Shown piece by piece: positions 1 through 10,899 of a stretch of 64,000 bases of DNA. The stretch's first letter is position 1. Every line of letters starts with the position of its first letter. The position numbers and the translations under genes were made by a program. The notes beneath the pieces were generated by a model. It worked only from the letters and a program-made list of their open reading frames with translations, was not told where the DNA came from and did not search any database. Source of the DNA: Straminergon stramineum (taxonomy: Eukaryota; Streptophyta; Bryopsida; Hypnales; Calliergonaceae); assembly GCA_963920665.1 (NCBI GenBank), contig OY987266.1, forward strand, positions 16,559,001 to 16,623,000. Direction: 5' to 3'.

Positions 1-184
1 AGTAGTTGAATTTTTTCTTGATCTTAGATTCAAGGAACTCATCAATTTCAGAAGTGAGCAAGTCGAGGCCAAAGGGAGAGCTAAGCAGTTTGGAGATTTG
101 TCATTCTATAGCCCAGGGACATTCACAGTTATTAAGCCATGTTGGAGTAGGGGTGCTTGAAATCCAGTAAGCTAGGCTTTTAGG

Positions 185-1129
185 CTAGTTGATTTGCAAC
201 CCAATGGCTAGGCTATATTTGTTGATCAACCTTGAAAGTTGGTTGAAGGATGGCTCCTCCCCTAGTATTGTGAAGTTAACATCATCGACATATCGACTGA
301 TCAACTTCTGTTCTTCTGTAGTGGGTAGTGTAATACCTATCAATGCTCCACTCCACATGAGGTGCTTGGTGGCAATGTTGACTGCTTCCCTAACAAATAG
401 AAAGAGGTATAGGGCCAGGGGATACCCCTGGCGGACGCCACGTTGAATTGGGAAAGATTCGGTATTGATGCCATTAAGGGAAACTATAGCCTTGGCCCCA
501 ACAAAAAGGATCTTAATCATTTGCATGAAGTGACTAGGAATGCCTATTCTTTCCAAAATACGGAACAAGAGCGGTAAATTTTCAGTATCATAAGCTTTCT
601 TGAAGTCAAGTTTCAAGAGGATCATTGGTTGATTGGATTTTTTTGCCCACACAATAGTTTCATGGAGTTGTAGGATGTTATCTAAGATGTAGCAAGAGGG
701 AACAAAAGCGGATTGATCGGTACTAATGACGTCGGATAAGAGAGGCTGTAAATGTCATTGCAGTGCTTTCGCTAGGACCTTATAGGCGACATTAAGCAAT
801 TTGATTGGTCTCTAGTTCGATAAGTCATCACAAGACCCACTTTTGTGTAGGAGAGCTATAGTCCCTTGGTTCATGCCTTTGGGAAGAGTGCTAGAGAGGA
901 GGGACTGGTGAATCATTGAAGTAGATGCCGCACCTATTACGTACCAATACTTCCTGTAAAATTCAGCGATGACCCCGTCTGGGCCAAGGCATTTGCCTGG
1001 TGCCAAGGCGTTGATAGCTTGCCACAAGTCGTCTTCATTGAGAGGTTCATCCAAAAATCCTTTAGTGTTGTGAGGAATTTTATTGAAGATGAGTTGGAGA
1101 AGGTCCTCGTAGGTTGCCGAACTATCCAA
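185..1129 (-). pseudogene. LINE reverse transcriptase domain, broken
   Basis: This is the reverse transcriptase part of the LINE ORF2, which would copy LINE RNA by target-primed reverse transcription. From the N-terminal side I see GKCLGPDG, then RPIKLLN, LDFKKAYD (fingers/palm with the first catalytic Asp), GVRQGYPLA (family usually GVRQGDPLS) and the catalytic box SRYVDDVNF (family usually YADD). In-frame stops sit at 812-814, where the conserved Trp of NWRP is expected, at 755-757 and at 185-187. All segments are in one frame. Traces continue below 185, but the window ends before the thumb and C-terminal region. The family is certain; the copy cannot encode a whole enzyme. Confidence 0.9.
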
Positions 1130-1320
1130 GGTATCCCCTTCTGCCGTATATAGGGTATTGTAAAAGTTTGAGCAAAGTCGACTTAAACTAGAGTGGTCTT
1201 TGATGAGACTACCAGTGTTGTCGTGAAGGCTAGAAAGCGTTGAGGACGTGGGCTTCTCTCGAACAGCTTTAAAAATTTAGAAGATACCATATCACCCTTG
1301 AATTTCCACCGAATTCTAGA

Positions 1321-2427
1321 TCAAATTTGATGGCCATTGACTTTCCGCAATTTGACTTCTTGGAGCTTGAAGCAGGATTCTTCATGGCGGTGTTGAACCT
1401 CGAGATTATTTGGAGAAGCCTGTAGGGCCGCAGCAGCGGAGCTGTGAATCTTGCGAGCCTCCGTTTCTGCAACCTGAAACTGTTGGGCCTGGCAATGACA
1501 GTAGGAGCAATAAGCTTTGGTGACTACTTTAAGTTTGACAAAAAAAAAGAGTGGAGGGAGGGGAACAACTCCAAGTGTGTTCGATGAGGATTTTGCATCA
1601 TCTAGCCACATGCTATTCATCTTCCATTGGATGGGGCGAGGAAAAGACGAGTCGAATTCTACCAAAGTAGTGATAGGAGAGTGACCGGACCATCCGTTGT
1701 CCCCGTGAATTTTGTGAGCTAATAGTTTGCGTTGGGATTGCCCAGCTCCATTCATGAACAAATAAATCTGATCTAGACAGGCTAGTATGCGGTGGCCGTC
1801 ATTGCAAAAATTATCCCATGAATAGGGGAGACTAGTTGTAGATTGTGGATTGTCCTCCACATTTAGGTGACGTTTGAGGTTGGTGAAGAGGGGGCATTCT
1901 AGGGAAGGGACAAGCTTGCTAAAAGGATTGGTTTTATCCTATCGAGCTTCCACCATATTGAAATCTCCTGCCAAAATCTAGCGGCATGTATTGGGAAGTT
2001 CACAGATCATTGTTTCCCAGAGTTTATAGTGAGAAAAAGAGTCATTCGGGGCATAGACATTTACTACTCCCACATCCCCACTTGAAAGGCCATGAAGAAT
2101 GATCCATTGAGCTCGGTTCTCCATGAGAATATCGAAGTTGGAGACTAACTGAGCAAGCTTGGGCCCAACCATCGTGATGATGCCACCCTGTCCAATACTT
2201 GGTCCAAGTGAGTCATTGTTGTATCCCACACTTACTGGTGCTATCCACAAGGCAACTTGTTTCCAGAGAAGCTGGCCAAGATTGTTAGAGTCGTGATTAC
2301 GGAGTTTGTGTTCTTGTAGGAGAATAATATCTAGATTGGGGACATATTGAAGATAGTTGCAAAGCAATGGGATTGAGGCTTTATTGCTAAGACCACGAAC
2401 ATGAAAAAAGAATAGTTGTACAATCAT
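1321..2427 (-). pseudogene. LINE endonuclease domain, broken
   Basis: The frame holds the exonuclease-endonuclease-phosphatase fold motifs of L1 ORF2: HVRGLSNKASIPLL near the start, LLQEHKL with the catalytic Glu, VVNVYAPN, then ILAGDFNMV and a C-terminal GHSPI (usually SDHSPI). This domain would nick target DNA. Stops interrupt it at 1978-1980 and 1939-1941, on either side of the GDFN motif, and the frame ends at 1321. The same frame continues to about 1263 with the linker typical before RT (RWKFKGDMVSSKF), after which the frame shifts. Confidence 0.87.
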
Positions 2428-2450
2428 TGATGAGAGTGGGATTGAGAGGA

Positions 2451-3376
2451 TCAGAAAGTAGTAATCTCAATGCTGTTGTTGAAGGAAGGAGAGCAGTATC
2501 TCCAACTATCGTAGCCATTGGGGATGTTGGGAACCGTAGGGGTTGATAGGGATGAGCTTAGAGCTCGGGCAGCACCTCTGGCACTGTGGACAGAGAGTGT
2601 CATAGCACCAACTAAAGATAACTCACTCATAGTGTCTGCCATTGGTGCAAGCGACACTTGTTGGCGCAGGAATTGACTAGATGGGTGACGGTCCTTTGTA
2701 AGACGGCAAATCGCCTGATATGCTTGTTAATTATCTCGGGCTTCCGCTCGGGTGATTGGGCGAGGGGGAGGCCAATTGGTGGGGGTGTTGACTTGGATTG
2801 AGGAGGGGACAACTTGAATTGGCTGGTAAAAAATAATGGCACAAGGTTTCAAAGGGGTTGGAGAACTAGCTAGGGGGGTTTGGGTATCCAACTTGATGGG
2901 GGAAAACTGCATGGTTTGGGCGTCTTCAAAGGCTTCTTCCTCTTGTGGAGAAGGGCCAACATCTTCACATTGAGGTGGATCATCATCCGAATCGTCAATG
3001 AAAGATATGTAGTTGCAGCTAGGTTCCAGGATACCGAGTAGCTTCAAAGTGAGGCTGGCGAATTCCAGGGATACCAATTTGAGAGGTTGGGGGGGAGCTC
3101 GAAGGCCACGATACCTAAATCAAAGTAACCAGCAACTTGGAGCGGTGTAATTTCTGGCGGTGAGGTAGGTGGAGAGACTAGTAGCTTGATGATGGTCAAA
3201 GGGGGAACTAAATTATATAGTGACTTGGCGAGATTGGTGGAAGAAAGTGGCTCGTGATCGTCAACTAGGAAAGTCATGTATTCTTCAATCTCCATTTCGA
3301 GGTCTATATCAATATCATTGTTCGGTGGGGGAAAGTCTACCAGGTCAGAAATGTATAGAGAGTTATGGCTCCTCAA
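2451..3376 (-). pseudogene. LINE ORF1-like proline-rich region
   Basis: Overlapping minus-strand frames (3376-3044, 3077-2727, 2842-2627, 2657-2451) lie directly upstream of the endonuclease. They are rich in Pro, Ser, Asp and Glu, with a run such as FIDDSDDDPPQ. I see no RNA-recognition motif and no clean CCHC knuckle. The position fits a decayed ORF1 broken by frameshifts; the assignment rests mainly on that position. Confidence 0.45.
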
Positions 3377-3459
3377 AGTTGGCAGTGTCCCGGCCGCATC
3401 CTAAGGCATGGGGACGTAGGAAACAAGGTTTGGGAGGAATACTTTGAGCCAAATAGGTC

Positions 3460-4560
3460 ATGCCACATATCATTAAAAATATAAAGAGACAAGCTTTCTA
3501 GAATGCTAAGGCTCATGAAGAGATGAACTGTGAGTTAAGAGTTATGGGCATCCAAAAAGTGTGGAGTCCCGGAGAATACACCTCTTAGGGGATTTGTACT
3601 TTTGGAGGGTCATAACTTCCTCAATACTTATTGTATTGGGAAAAGTAAATAGTCCACGGCAATCTACAAAAAAGGAAGATCATGAAAATGGGCTCGCACT
3701 TGGGATTTGGAGCTCGGAGTTAAAAGTTATCCCGATGGGAAGATTGGGAGTTTGGAGGGTCCAATTTTGGGGAAATCACTTAGAATTGGGTGGTCTTCCA
3801 AGATGGAGAGCATCTTGGGGGTTTCCGGTGATCCCTAGTATGGGGTGTGTGTGTGGGGGTTGCTAAATCTCACAAAGAGTACTATGAGGAGGGGTGGTCT
3901 TCCTCCTCCCTCCTAAATAGTGCCATAGTGAGTCTAAGTGGCCTCGGGTGGTGAGATTAGTATCGGAGCCTCACCATCACTTGTGTGTTACCGTTAAGTG
4001 CTTATGCACTCTTTGATACTGGTTGGGTGGTATCCCACTTCATACAAGGCCATGGTATGAGTCCCATTTGGTGAGTCCCGTATGCTGAATCCTGATTAGT
4101 GAGTCCTGAAATGAGTTGGGTTGGGCCTAGTGGGAAGTTGAGTCGGGCCTAATGGGAAGTTGGGTCCCATTCAAGGGCGATTAGCACCAGTGGGGAGTTG
4201 AGTCGGGCCTAGTGGGAAGTTGGGTCCCATTCAAGGGCGATTAGCACCAGTGGGGAGTAGTACCTCCATTGAGTGCTTGAACATCAATAGAAGTTTTGCC
4301 CCATGTCATCAAATGACATGCCCGGTATTTTGTAGGAATTAAAGGTTGGAATGGAAGTATTGGGAGTCATGGAGCAATGAGGAACCCTGTGACTTGAGTT
4401 AGAACTGAACATTGTGAATGCGTGGCATATGCAGTGCTAGAAGAACGTGACCCTTGGTGTCACTAAAGGGTTAAGTGCTTGGGAAAGCACTAGAAGGTGA
4501 ATTTAAGGTGGTAAGGGTCACTAAAGGGCATGACAACTTCTTGGTCGAAATAATAAAGAA
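3460..4560. repeat. LTR-like repetitive sequence with a possible primer-binding site
   Basis: The stretch has no long reading frame. It contains phrases typical of the repeats here (agagttatgggcatccaaa, agttaaaagttat) and, around 3957-3970, TAGTATCGGAGCC, which resembles the TGGTATCAGAGC primer-binding site complementary to plant initiator-Met tRNA, with mismatches. If that is real, 3460-3956 would be the end of a 5' LTR and what follows an untranslated leader. No gag or pol follows, so it would be a deleted or non-autonomous element. Low confidence. Confidence 0.25.
4138..4260. repeat. 60-bp direct tandem duplication
   Basis: Positions 4141-4200 and 4201-4260 are the same 60-bp unit, with only a couple of mismatches (aatggg versus agtggg, and the last bases). 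The unit starts agtcgggcct and includes gggtcccattcaagggcg. The near identity points to a recent duplication or replication slippage. It does not lie in a recognised frame. Confidence 0.92.
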
Positions 4561-5744
4561 TTAAAGATGAAAGCTAGGTATATGAAGTAAAGAAAGTTTC
4601 ATCCTCAATGTTTGGATATATATGTGATTGTGAATAATTCAATTGAAAAAAAAATCACCCCAAAAATTTCATCCACAATTGTAGGTCTAAGTATAAAGGC
4701 TTGAATATTCATCCAATCCATTCTATTAAAAATATTTTGATTATCTAATATGTTTCACCTTTAAATCTAATATATTGACTTAATTTTGTTCAAGTCTTGT
4801 CTATTCCTTTGAATCTCATTGGAACCTCATCCATTCCTTTGGTCAAGTAAAACTAAATTTATAAATTAAAATAGAAGAGGCTTTGTATCAATAGAAGCTT
4901 AATATGAAGAAGTTGGATTAGGGGCTTATTCAAAAAGTAATCCTATGCTACAAAGATAGAGCCTCTCTTAGAATTTTTTTTAATACTCATGTATTTTAAA
5001 GTGATATTTGGATGATAACTAGGTGACACTTTGGTTCTTTTATACTCACGTATTTTAGGTGATATTAGGATCAATTCATGCTAGAGTCCATAATATTGCC
5101 TAACAAATTTGTCAATAATCAGTATTTTCCAAGACTTTTTTTATTATTCCAACCATTTTCAAATATATTAAGTAATTTTTTTCATAAAGTGCCATATGTC
5201 AACTTCTAATAGGAATTTCACCCTCATGTATAGTAGTCACCTAGTTGGATTCATGTTGAATTATATCACCTTGTCATTTTGTTTTTTTGATCAATATTTC
5301 ACTTAAAAACAATACAATTTTATTTTGAGAAAATATATGCTGATATTTTTTTCTTGTCTTTGTAGATGAAATCTCTAAATAACTACAATTTTTTAAGCTA
5401 ATTGAACACCTTTTGAATAAATAAATTAACCCTTACATGACGAGCCGGCTACAACGCAAATTATTTGTTTTGGTACTGTTTGAATTGTTGTATTAAGAAA
5501 TTCCAAAAGCACTCATTGGAAGACATACTACTCTAGAAAACCTCCCCTTTTCACACAAAATTTGGAAGATGAATAGTTGCTCTTTTGTCTTGCATGGAGA
5601 TATTCTTTGTAATTCATCGACTAGGAAATGGCCACCAAGTCGTCTTTGGGTTAAATTTCATCCACCATTAGCATATTTCATCCATATCTATAAATGTGAA
5701 CAACTTCATTACTCCACTGAAGATTCAGTGCTTCCTACAGAGCT
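4561..5744. other. AT-rich intergenic stretch, nothing recognised
   Basis: I see no convincing frame, RNA gene or repeat boundary. Base composition rises in CpG and GC only after about 5720, toward the host gene. Confidence 0.5.
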
Positions 5745-5891
5745 CTAAATAAATGAAAATAAAAACACTGCCTGGTCATCCGTGTTGCCGACCTCATAGT
5801 CTTCAGATGATGGATTTGGATACCGGTACTTCAGCACAGTTGTGGCCTTGTGGGCCTCATCAACCTGAAGAGAAGCTCGAACATGCTTGAT
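5745..5891 (-). other. Exon-like 48-codon open frame, antisense to the host-gene promoter
   Basis: Between TGA at 5892-5894 and TAG at 5745-5747 the minus strand is open for 48 codons, and the composition looks coding. It includes VDEAHKATTVLKYRYPNP followed by SSEDYEVGNTDDQ. A splice-acceptor-like CTTCTCTTCAG precedes the Val-Asp-Glu codons. No start codon lies at the front and I do not recognise the family. It could be a last exon, a captured gene fragment or chance in GC-rich DNA. Confidence 0.25.
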
Positions 5892-5964
5892 TCAAAGTAA
5901 AACTGAAAGCCCTTCAACCTCAGTTTGCGGCGATCCCAACGCGGATAACGCGACCCGGAAAGAT

Positions 5965-5970
5965 CACGTG
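5965..5970. promoter_or_regulatory. G-box CACGTG upstream of the TLC gene
   Basis: A palindromic CACGTG sits 461 bp before the ATG, in a locally CpG-rich block (about 5880-6450) that contrasts with the AT-rich surroundings and is probably promoter plus 5' leader. G-boxes are known binding sites for plant bZIP and bHLH factors. Function here is inferred from position alone. Confidence 0.35.
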
Positions 5971-6092
5971 AGCTTCACTGCACTCCCTTCACTCTGTCCC
6001 GTCAACTGCTTACGAGTTTTCACCAATACTAGTTTCTGTTGCATTGCAGTTCAGTTGCGCACTTGCAGGTGTGCAGAAGTTTCCAACTCCTT

Positions 6093-6415
6093 GTAAGTTA
6101 TTTCAAAAGTTCGAAGGAACCCTGTCAACTTCCGTTGAAGCGGATTTACGGTGCCAGCTGTGTATATGCCACCTTTCAAACTGTAATTTGCAGTGCCTCC
6201 ACAGTGATTAATTGGTGTCCAAACCGTGCTGTTCTTGCATTCGTTTTGGTTGCTTTCAGTTCTCATTTCTGTGTTTCTTTGAACATTGCGGAGCTTTTGT
6301 GCACTTGCTGTTTGTGGATCACTGGCGCGAGAGAATGGCGCGTGCTTTCTCTAGCTGGATTTGGCAGAAGCCTCGTTTGACAGATATACTTAGTGTTTGA
6401 TTTCTTGTTGGGCAG
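6093..6415 (+). other. Possible 5'-UTR intron of the TLC gene
   Basis: A GTAAGT donor at 6093 and a pyrimidine-rich acceptor ending TTGTTGGGCAG at 6415 would remove the upstream ATGs and leave a short leader before the start at 6431. Nothing in the sequence proves it is used. Confidence 0.3.
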
Positions 6416-6430
6416 TCTAGTTTGGTACCC

Positions 6431-7958
6431 ATGGAGGGCGCGCAGAAGGTTGTGGTGGAGACCAAACCCAACCCCCCGGCAAGCACATGGAGAGCGGACG
6501 CGCCTGGCGTTTTCTTTACGCTATTGCTCGCAATCTGGGTTGTGTTGGTGGCAGTACAGATCAAAGAAGGGAATTCACGGCTGTGGCAAGTATTTGCTGC
6601 CCTTGCATTTTTTGAAGGGGTCAATCAGTCTCTGAGCCTTTTCTTGCGATGGAGACCTGAGATTACTGCTGGACTCACACCCGAGGTGGCAGCGGATTTT
6701 TTAAATACGTCCGTGTCGCTTGTTCATTCCTCCATCATCTCCTTATCAGGTGAGGTATGTGCCGTGGGAAATCACAAAGTAGCGAAAGAATGATACTCTT
6801 TGTTTCGATCCACGTTTTGTTACGTGTGCTTGCAATGAATCCGGCAGACTTAAATGTCAAAACGAATGAGTGCATTCCCTCCAGAGGTGCTCTATAATCG
6901 TTCAGGGGTTTATTTGTGAAGTATCTGGATAGTGCTGTGCTTAATTGGAAGTGTGTGTTTGCAGTGATTGGTTTGATGGTGAAGGAAGCGCAAATTTCAG
7001 GATTGACGAGCATGGTGTCCCACGACGTGCTTTTCCACCGGACATGGCCTGGAGCTTACAGTGCATTGGCGATGTCCTGTGGATACTTCGCTTATGATCA
7101 ATGGGACATGATACGGAAGCATCTCTACAGTGCGAAGGCGCCTCACCTGCTTGTTCACCATGCAGTTCTGCTCACCTGTTTCACTCCCGCTCTTCAGCGA
7201 GACTTGTGCGTCAACTACTTGATTCTCACTCTCATATGCGAGGTACGAGCGAGGATGCCGGGAATCAATAGGGCTGTTTTCCATTTGGAGTATTGGGACG
7301 AAAGTAGTCTGGACCCGTCTGGTGTATTTATAGAAACCACAGGTCCAGCCCTTGGGGACCTCTATTTTCGTAATTTCATACATGAGAAACCCCATTTGCT
7401 CGGCTTCGCCATCACAAACCCTACTCGGTCTGCCTCGTAGGCTTTGTGCTTTGTGAATGTCTTGAAGAGCATCCCGAGGCCGGGCAGGGTTGCAGGGTTT
7501 TCGAAACTGGGTATCCTCCAGATCCTCTATGGTGCAAACTAGCCGGACTATGAGTAATTGAATGACTGCAATTTCTTTGCTGCTGCTTGTCTGAGTTCAA
7601 CCTTGCCCTTTTTGTAAACCCTAAGCCTAATTCTTTGATTTGTCTGCACCAGGTCCATTCTATATTTCTGCACTTGCGGAAGGTGAGGAAGCTCTCTTCT
7701 ACGGCGAAATCAAGGAGCAGTTGGGGCAGTTTCATCAACTGGACGCTGAACTGGATCGCTTTTTTCTTGACGCGTATTTTTTGTCACGTTTGGATAACAG
7801 CCAAGCTTCTTTGGGATGCTTCCAAGTTTCCTCGTGGGTTTGAGTGGCCGCTGGCGCTTACAGGCATGGTGGGTCTGAATGTGTTGAACGTAATGCTGGG
7901 GCAAGGGCTTTACAAAGCTTTGCTGAGAGAGAGGTCTTCTCTGAAACGACGAGAGTAG
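6431..7958 (+). CDS. TLC-domain multi-pass membrane protein, TLCD1/TLCD2-like (3 exons, 300 aa)
   Basis: Exons 6431-6749, 6965-7242 and 7653-7958 join in frame. The junctions are CAG|GTGAGG to TTTGCAG (phase 1) and GAG|GTACGA to CTGCACCAG (phase 0), giving exactly 301 codons. ATG 6431 (taccCATGG) is the first Met of the frame. TLC (TRAM/LAG1/CLN8) motifs are NTSVSLVHSSIISL at about 92-105, CGYFAYDQWDM at 145-155, LVHHAVLLTCF with the His pair at 171-172, LICEVHSIFLHLR at 196-208 and NWIAFFLTRIFCHVW at 232-246. Several hydrophobic segments run from about 26 to 288. In animals TLCD1/2 proteins limit polyunsaturated phospholipids and so tune membrane fluidity; the plant role is inferred. The spacing of the His pair and NTSVSLVHS-like motif fits TLCD-type proteins better than ceramide synthases. 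The C-terminus KRRE could act as an ER-retrieval signal. An alternative donor GAG|GTATGT at 6754/6755 would break the phase. Confidence 0.88.
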
Positions 7959-8798
7959 CCAGGAGTCTCAAGTCCGGTTTCATCCGACTTTTCTGTACAT
8001 GTGAACGTAATTGTAGAAAGAGGCTGACGAATCATATTCAACTGCTTTGGAAGCTGCTGCTTCGGCGTGGATTTTCAATAGAAGTTGGTGGCACCCTGCG
8101 AAGGAAGAAACCTCTTTTCTGACGCAGATTGATGGATTTAAGCATCGTGTGAGTGCATTGGATACTCTTCAGGAACTTTAGGAAAATTTCTGCGCTCAGT
8201 TCCGGCTTGTTATCCATCAAGCAATTTGCATTGATTCCTGTAAATAGTGTTGGGATTAGTTTCCCCCATTGTATTATTTTGAGTGACTTATGTGTCATAG
8301 ATTCTGCGTCTGAAGGGAGGCAGCAAGGGTAACGATTGTTAGCTGTGTCCATTTGTTGTAGTTAGTAGATGGACTCTTGATGCACGTTGGTCTGAAAGGG
8401 TAGACTCATTCTTGTTTCGAGACAGTAGGTGTGAGATTTAAAGAGTGAAAGAAGTTTTTTATTGATTTGTACGTTTCAAGTGATCCCTTTATTGAGAGTC
8501 TCTAGCTGACGTGTGTACCTCGTAGTTCAGCATGGCGAGTTATTTATTATCAATCAAGATCCTTTTGATGTTTCAGAGTGATGTGCGGGTGATAGGCTTT
8601 CAGGCAAGATGGTCTATTTGTGGGTGGTCCAGCTTATGAAACTGTGTTTTGGAATGTAGAGGTAGCCAGAAGTCATGCTGATCTTTGATGTGCTACACCT
8701 TCAGGTGGTGCCATTTGTCTATCAGATTGCTCATCGGTGGGTAATTTTGAGCTGTACTATATGTGTTCTTTTGTGGGGGAAGTTTTGGAGTGAAGTAT

Positions 8799-8804
8799 AA
8801 TAAA
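8799..8804 (+). terminator. Candidate polyadenylation signal of the TLC gene
   Basis: A perfect AATAAA lies 841 bp after the stop codon. It is preceded by the TG-rich tttgtggggga stretch and followed by AT-rich DNA. Composition of 7959-8800 is intermediate between the gene and the intergenic DNA, which fits a long 3' UTR. The length is inferred; a nearer site could be used. Confidence 0.45.
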
Positions 8805-8810
8805 AATACT

Positions 8811-9713
8811 TATTAGTGGTCATATTTCAATCCTCAATGTTAAGAAAATTATGATTTTTTTTCCATGTGATCCTTACAAGAATTCTCCTTCTCCTTCAAA
8901 AGAATCTTGTAAGTTTTGTACTTGTTCAAAACATTGATTTTAATAACTTGAAACTTAATGTGCTCATGCTTTGGTGGTTGTACCACAACACATGAAATTT
9001 ATGTGAATTCCTATTTCTTCTCAATGGTGGTGATGGTGATTTTTCAAATGCTTGAAAACTTTGGAGAGCTTTCATAAATTTTTCTTTCATTCTTAATACG
9101 TGTGCATATTGTTTTTTGCATCTATCATGTTTGATAATCATTAAGAATGGTTGAAATTATGCCTTTGTTGATTAACTACACTTATAAATAATGAAAAGAA
9201 AAACACCATGCAGACTAAAGTTGCACTTAAAAGGATATCATTGAAAGTTGGGAAGGAAGATATTGATTAAGTACTTGTATCTTGGGGTAAGTATTATTTT
9301 GCAATGAAATGATTGACCATTGTGCATTCAAAGGGTATTTTGAAAGCTAGTTAGAAATAATACACATATTCTGAGAATACTTTATAAAATTGAATATATT
9401 TATCAAATATTACAAGGATATTCTATTATTTTCTCTAATTTTTCTTAAAGTCTAATTTGGAAACATCCATTTTTCTAAGTGGTTGATTATTCAACATACT
9501 GAAATTAACTACCACCTAAAATTGTACGTAATTTCCTTTTCTTTTTTCCTTCACTCTTGTCCACTTGTTCTTCACATCCCAATTGATTAACCCCTTTTGT
9601 GCGTGGTGACTATGAAGAAGAAGCACTTGTGGCAAGGGGGAGAAAAGTACTAAGTACATTGTCCTCATCACCATCATTTAAAATGTGAGTCTCAAAATGC
9701 CACAAATAAACCC
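8811..9713. other. Intergenic, nothing recognised
   Basis: AT-rich sequence without a convincing frame, RNA gene or repeat boundary. Confidence 0.45.
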
Positions 9714-10100
9714 CTAATCAATACAATCAGGCACATCGTTGATTTTAGTAGTGCCACCAAAATCATTGTCAAACTTTTTATACTATAGTGTTAAAGTAGA
9801 AGGTGGGGCTTCAATTTTTTTATGTTGTGTTTTCTCTTGTTGATACATTGTCTTTATTTTACCCCATGTTTGTTGCCAAGTTCTCTGAGGCTCTTCTATG
9901 AATTGTACTTTGAGTTGACTCACAAAAAACTCCTGATTTGCTTGCTTTAAGGGCTTGTGATTATACTTCCTAATACTTTATCTCACACATGTCCACAAAA
10001 ATTTCAAGGTCCCTTCTTTCCACTCCTTCTTCACATACATTTGAAGTACCACAAGAACTTCTTTCATGAGTCCTTTGAGAACTATCACTTCCCTTGTCAT
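9714..10100 (-). pseudogene. Decayed Myb/SANT-like (trihelix-type) reading frame
   Basis: The minus frame from the ATG at 10100 reads VKKEWKEGTLKFLWTCV, then a stop at 9978-9980. It continues in frame with QANQEFFVSQLKVQF, RTWQQTWGKIKTMYQQEK, another stop, and YKKFDNDFGG, ending at TAG 9714-9716. The spacing of Trp residues, with W..K...L first and TW...WGKIK..Y...K later, resembles the Myb/SANT-like DNA-binding domain found beside plant PIF/Harbinger and other transposases and in trihelix factors. Two in-frame stops inside the domain show decay. The resemblance is by eye only. Confidence 0.4.
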
Positions 10101-10480
10101 ATAGCATTAGAGCTAGTCCCCACCCTTGGAATCTCTATATTGTCAATAAAAAATGGAAACCCTAGCTCACTATAGTAATTGAGCTTTCTACTTAATAGTG
10201 CCACAAACCTTGTCTAGGTTCTATGTGGAAGGAGAGAGACAAGGAGTTATCAAAAGGTTGCTTCTTCTAATAGTCCTAACTTTGGAGCTTTTCGATTAAC
10301 ACTTTGGAAAAAACCATACGTAATTCCGTCATGACAGTTTCCATCACAAAAAATATTTGCTCTGCACTATGAGGCTTTGCTTAAGAAAACCCGTTGCTTT
10401 CAACCTTCATATTCGACATCGCATGCCCTCCATTTGCCTCATGTACGTGGGCCTAATCTCTTCTCTGTAAATCTTGTTAG

Positions 10481-10723
10481 CGGACCACCTTACACTGGCA
10501 TATTCGCTACCCTGACAAAGCACAAGAAGCTAGACTAGACCCCAACAATTTTTACCACTACACACTCCTACATTTTGACAAACCTGACTTCATAGTACTC
10601 TTGCTCTACATTGCCCTCATAGACAATGTTGTGGCCCTACTAACACCTTATAACCCCAAACAACCTTTGAAGGCCCTTCACATCTTAATGGGCTCACTAC
10701 TCTTCAAATCCAATATCACTTAG
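10481..10723 (+). other. 80-codon stop-to-stop open frame, unrecognised
   Basis: Between TAG at 10478 and TAG at 10721 one frame is open for 80 codons in AT-rich DNA. It reads like protein, for example HWHIRYPDKAQEARLDPNNF, LLLYIALIDNVVALL and LKALHILMGSLLF. It has no Met near its start, so it would be an internal exon or a broken gene. It lies 380 bp from the Myb/SANT-like relic but on the opposite strand. I do not recognise it. Confidence 0.25.
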
Positions 10724-10899
10724 GTGATAATTGACTAACACTACACATGCCACGGACCCACAACATTAGTTCTCATTTCCAACTTATATTGCTAAGTCCA
10801 AGCCCTTTGGACTACTAGCACACTATGAGCTATGTAGTTGGCACTTGAGCCTCAAGATTTTTGTTTTTTCTCTTTTGCTCATTTTTAATCTAATTTATA

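Larger units (their letters stand above)
1..3376 (-). mobile_element. Decayed L1-type LINE (non-LTR retrotransposon), 3' end outside window
   Basis: On the minus strand a proline-rich ORF1-like region, an apurinic-type endonuclease and a reverse transcriptase follow each other in the order usual for plant L1 LINEs. The frames carry several stop codons and at least one frameshift between about 1260 and 1129, so the copy is dead. The 3' untranslated region and tail would lie before position 1. The 5' limit is uncertain; I place it at the start of the first open frame (3376). It is not in the same orientation as the host gene at 6431. Confidence 0.85.

Noticed and set aside
189..446. 85-codon plus-strand ORF
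   Set aside because: It is the complement of the LINE reverse transcriptase frame, whose motifs are on the minus strand.
6039..6380. 113-codon ORF just upstream of the TLC gene, and overlapping frames at 5887 and 6212
   Set aside because: They lie in the CpG-rich leader, overlap each other in different frames, show no domain, and are partly removed by the possible 5'-UTR intron.
6997..7395. 132-codon minus-strand ORF across exon 2 and intron 2
   Set aside because: Shadow of the TLC exon; the plus-strand exons have in-phase splice sites and clear TLC motifs.
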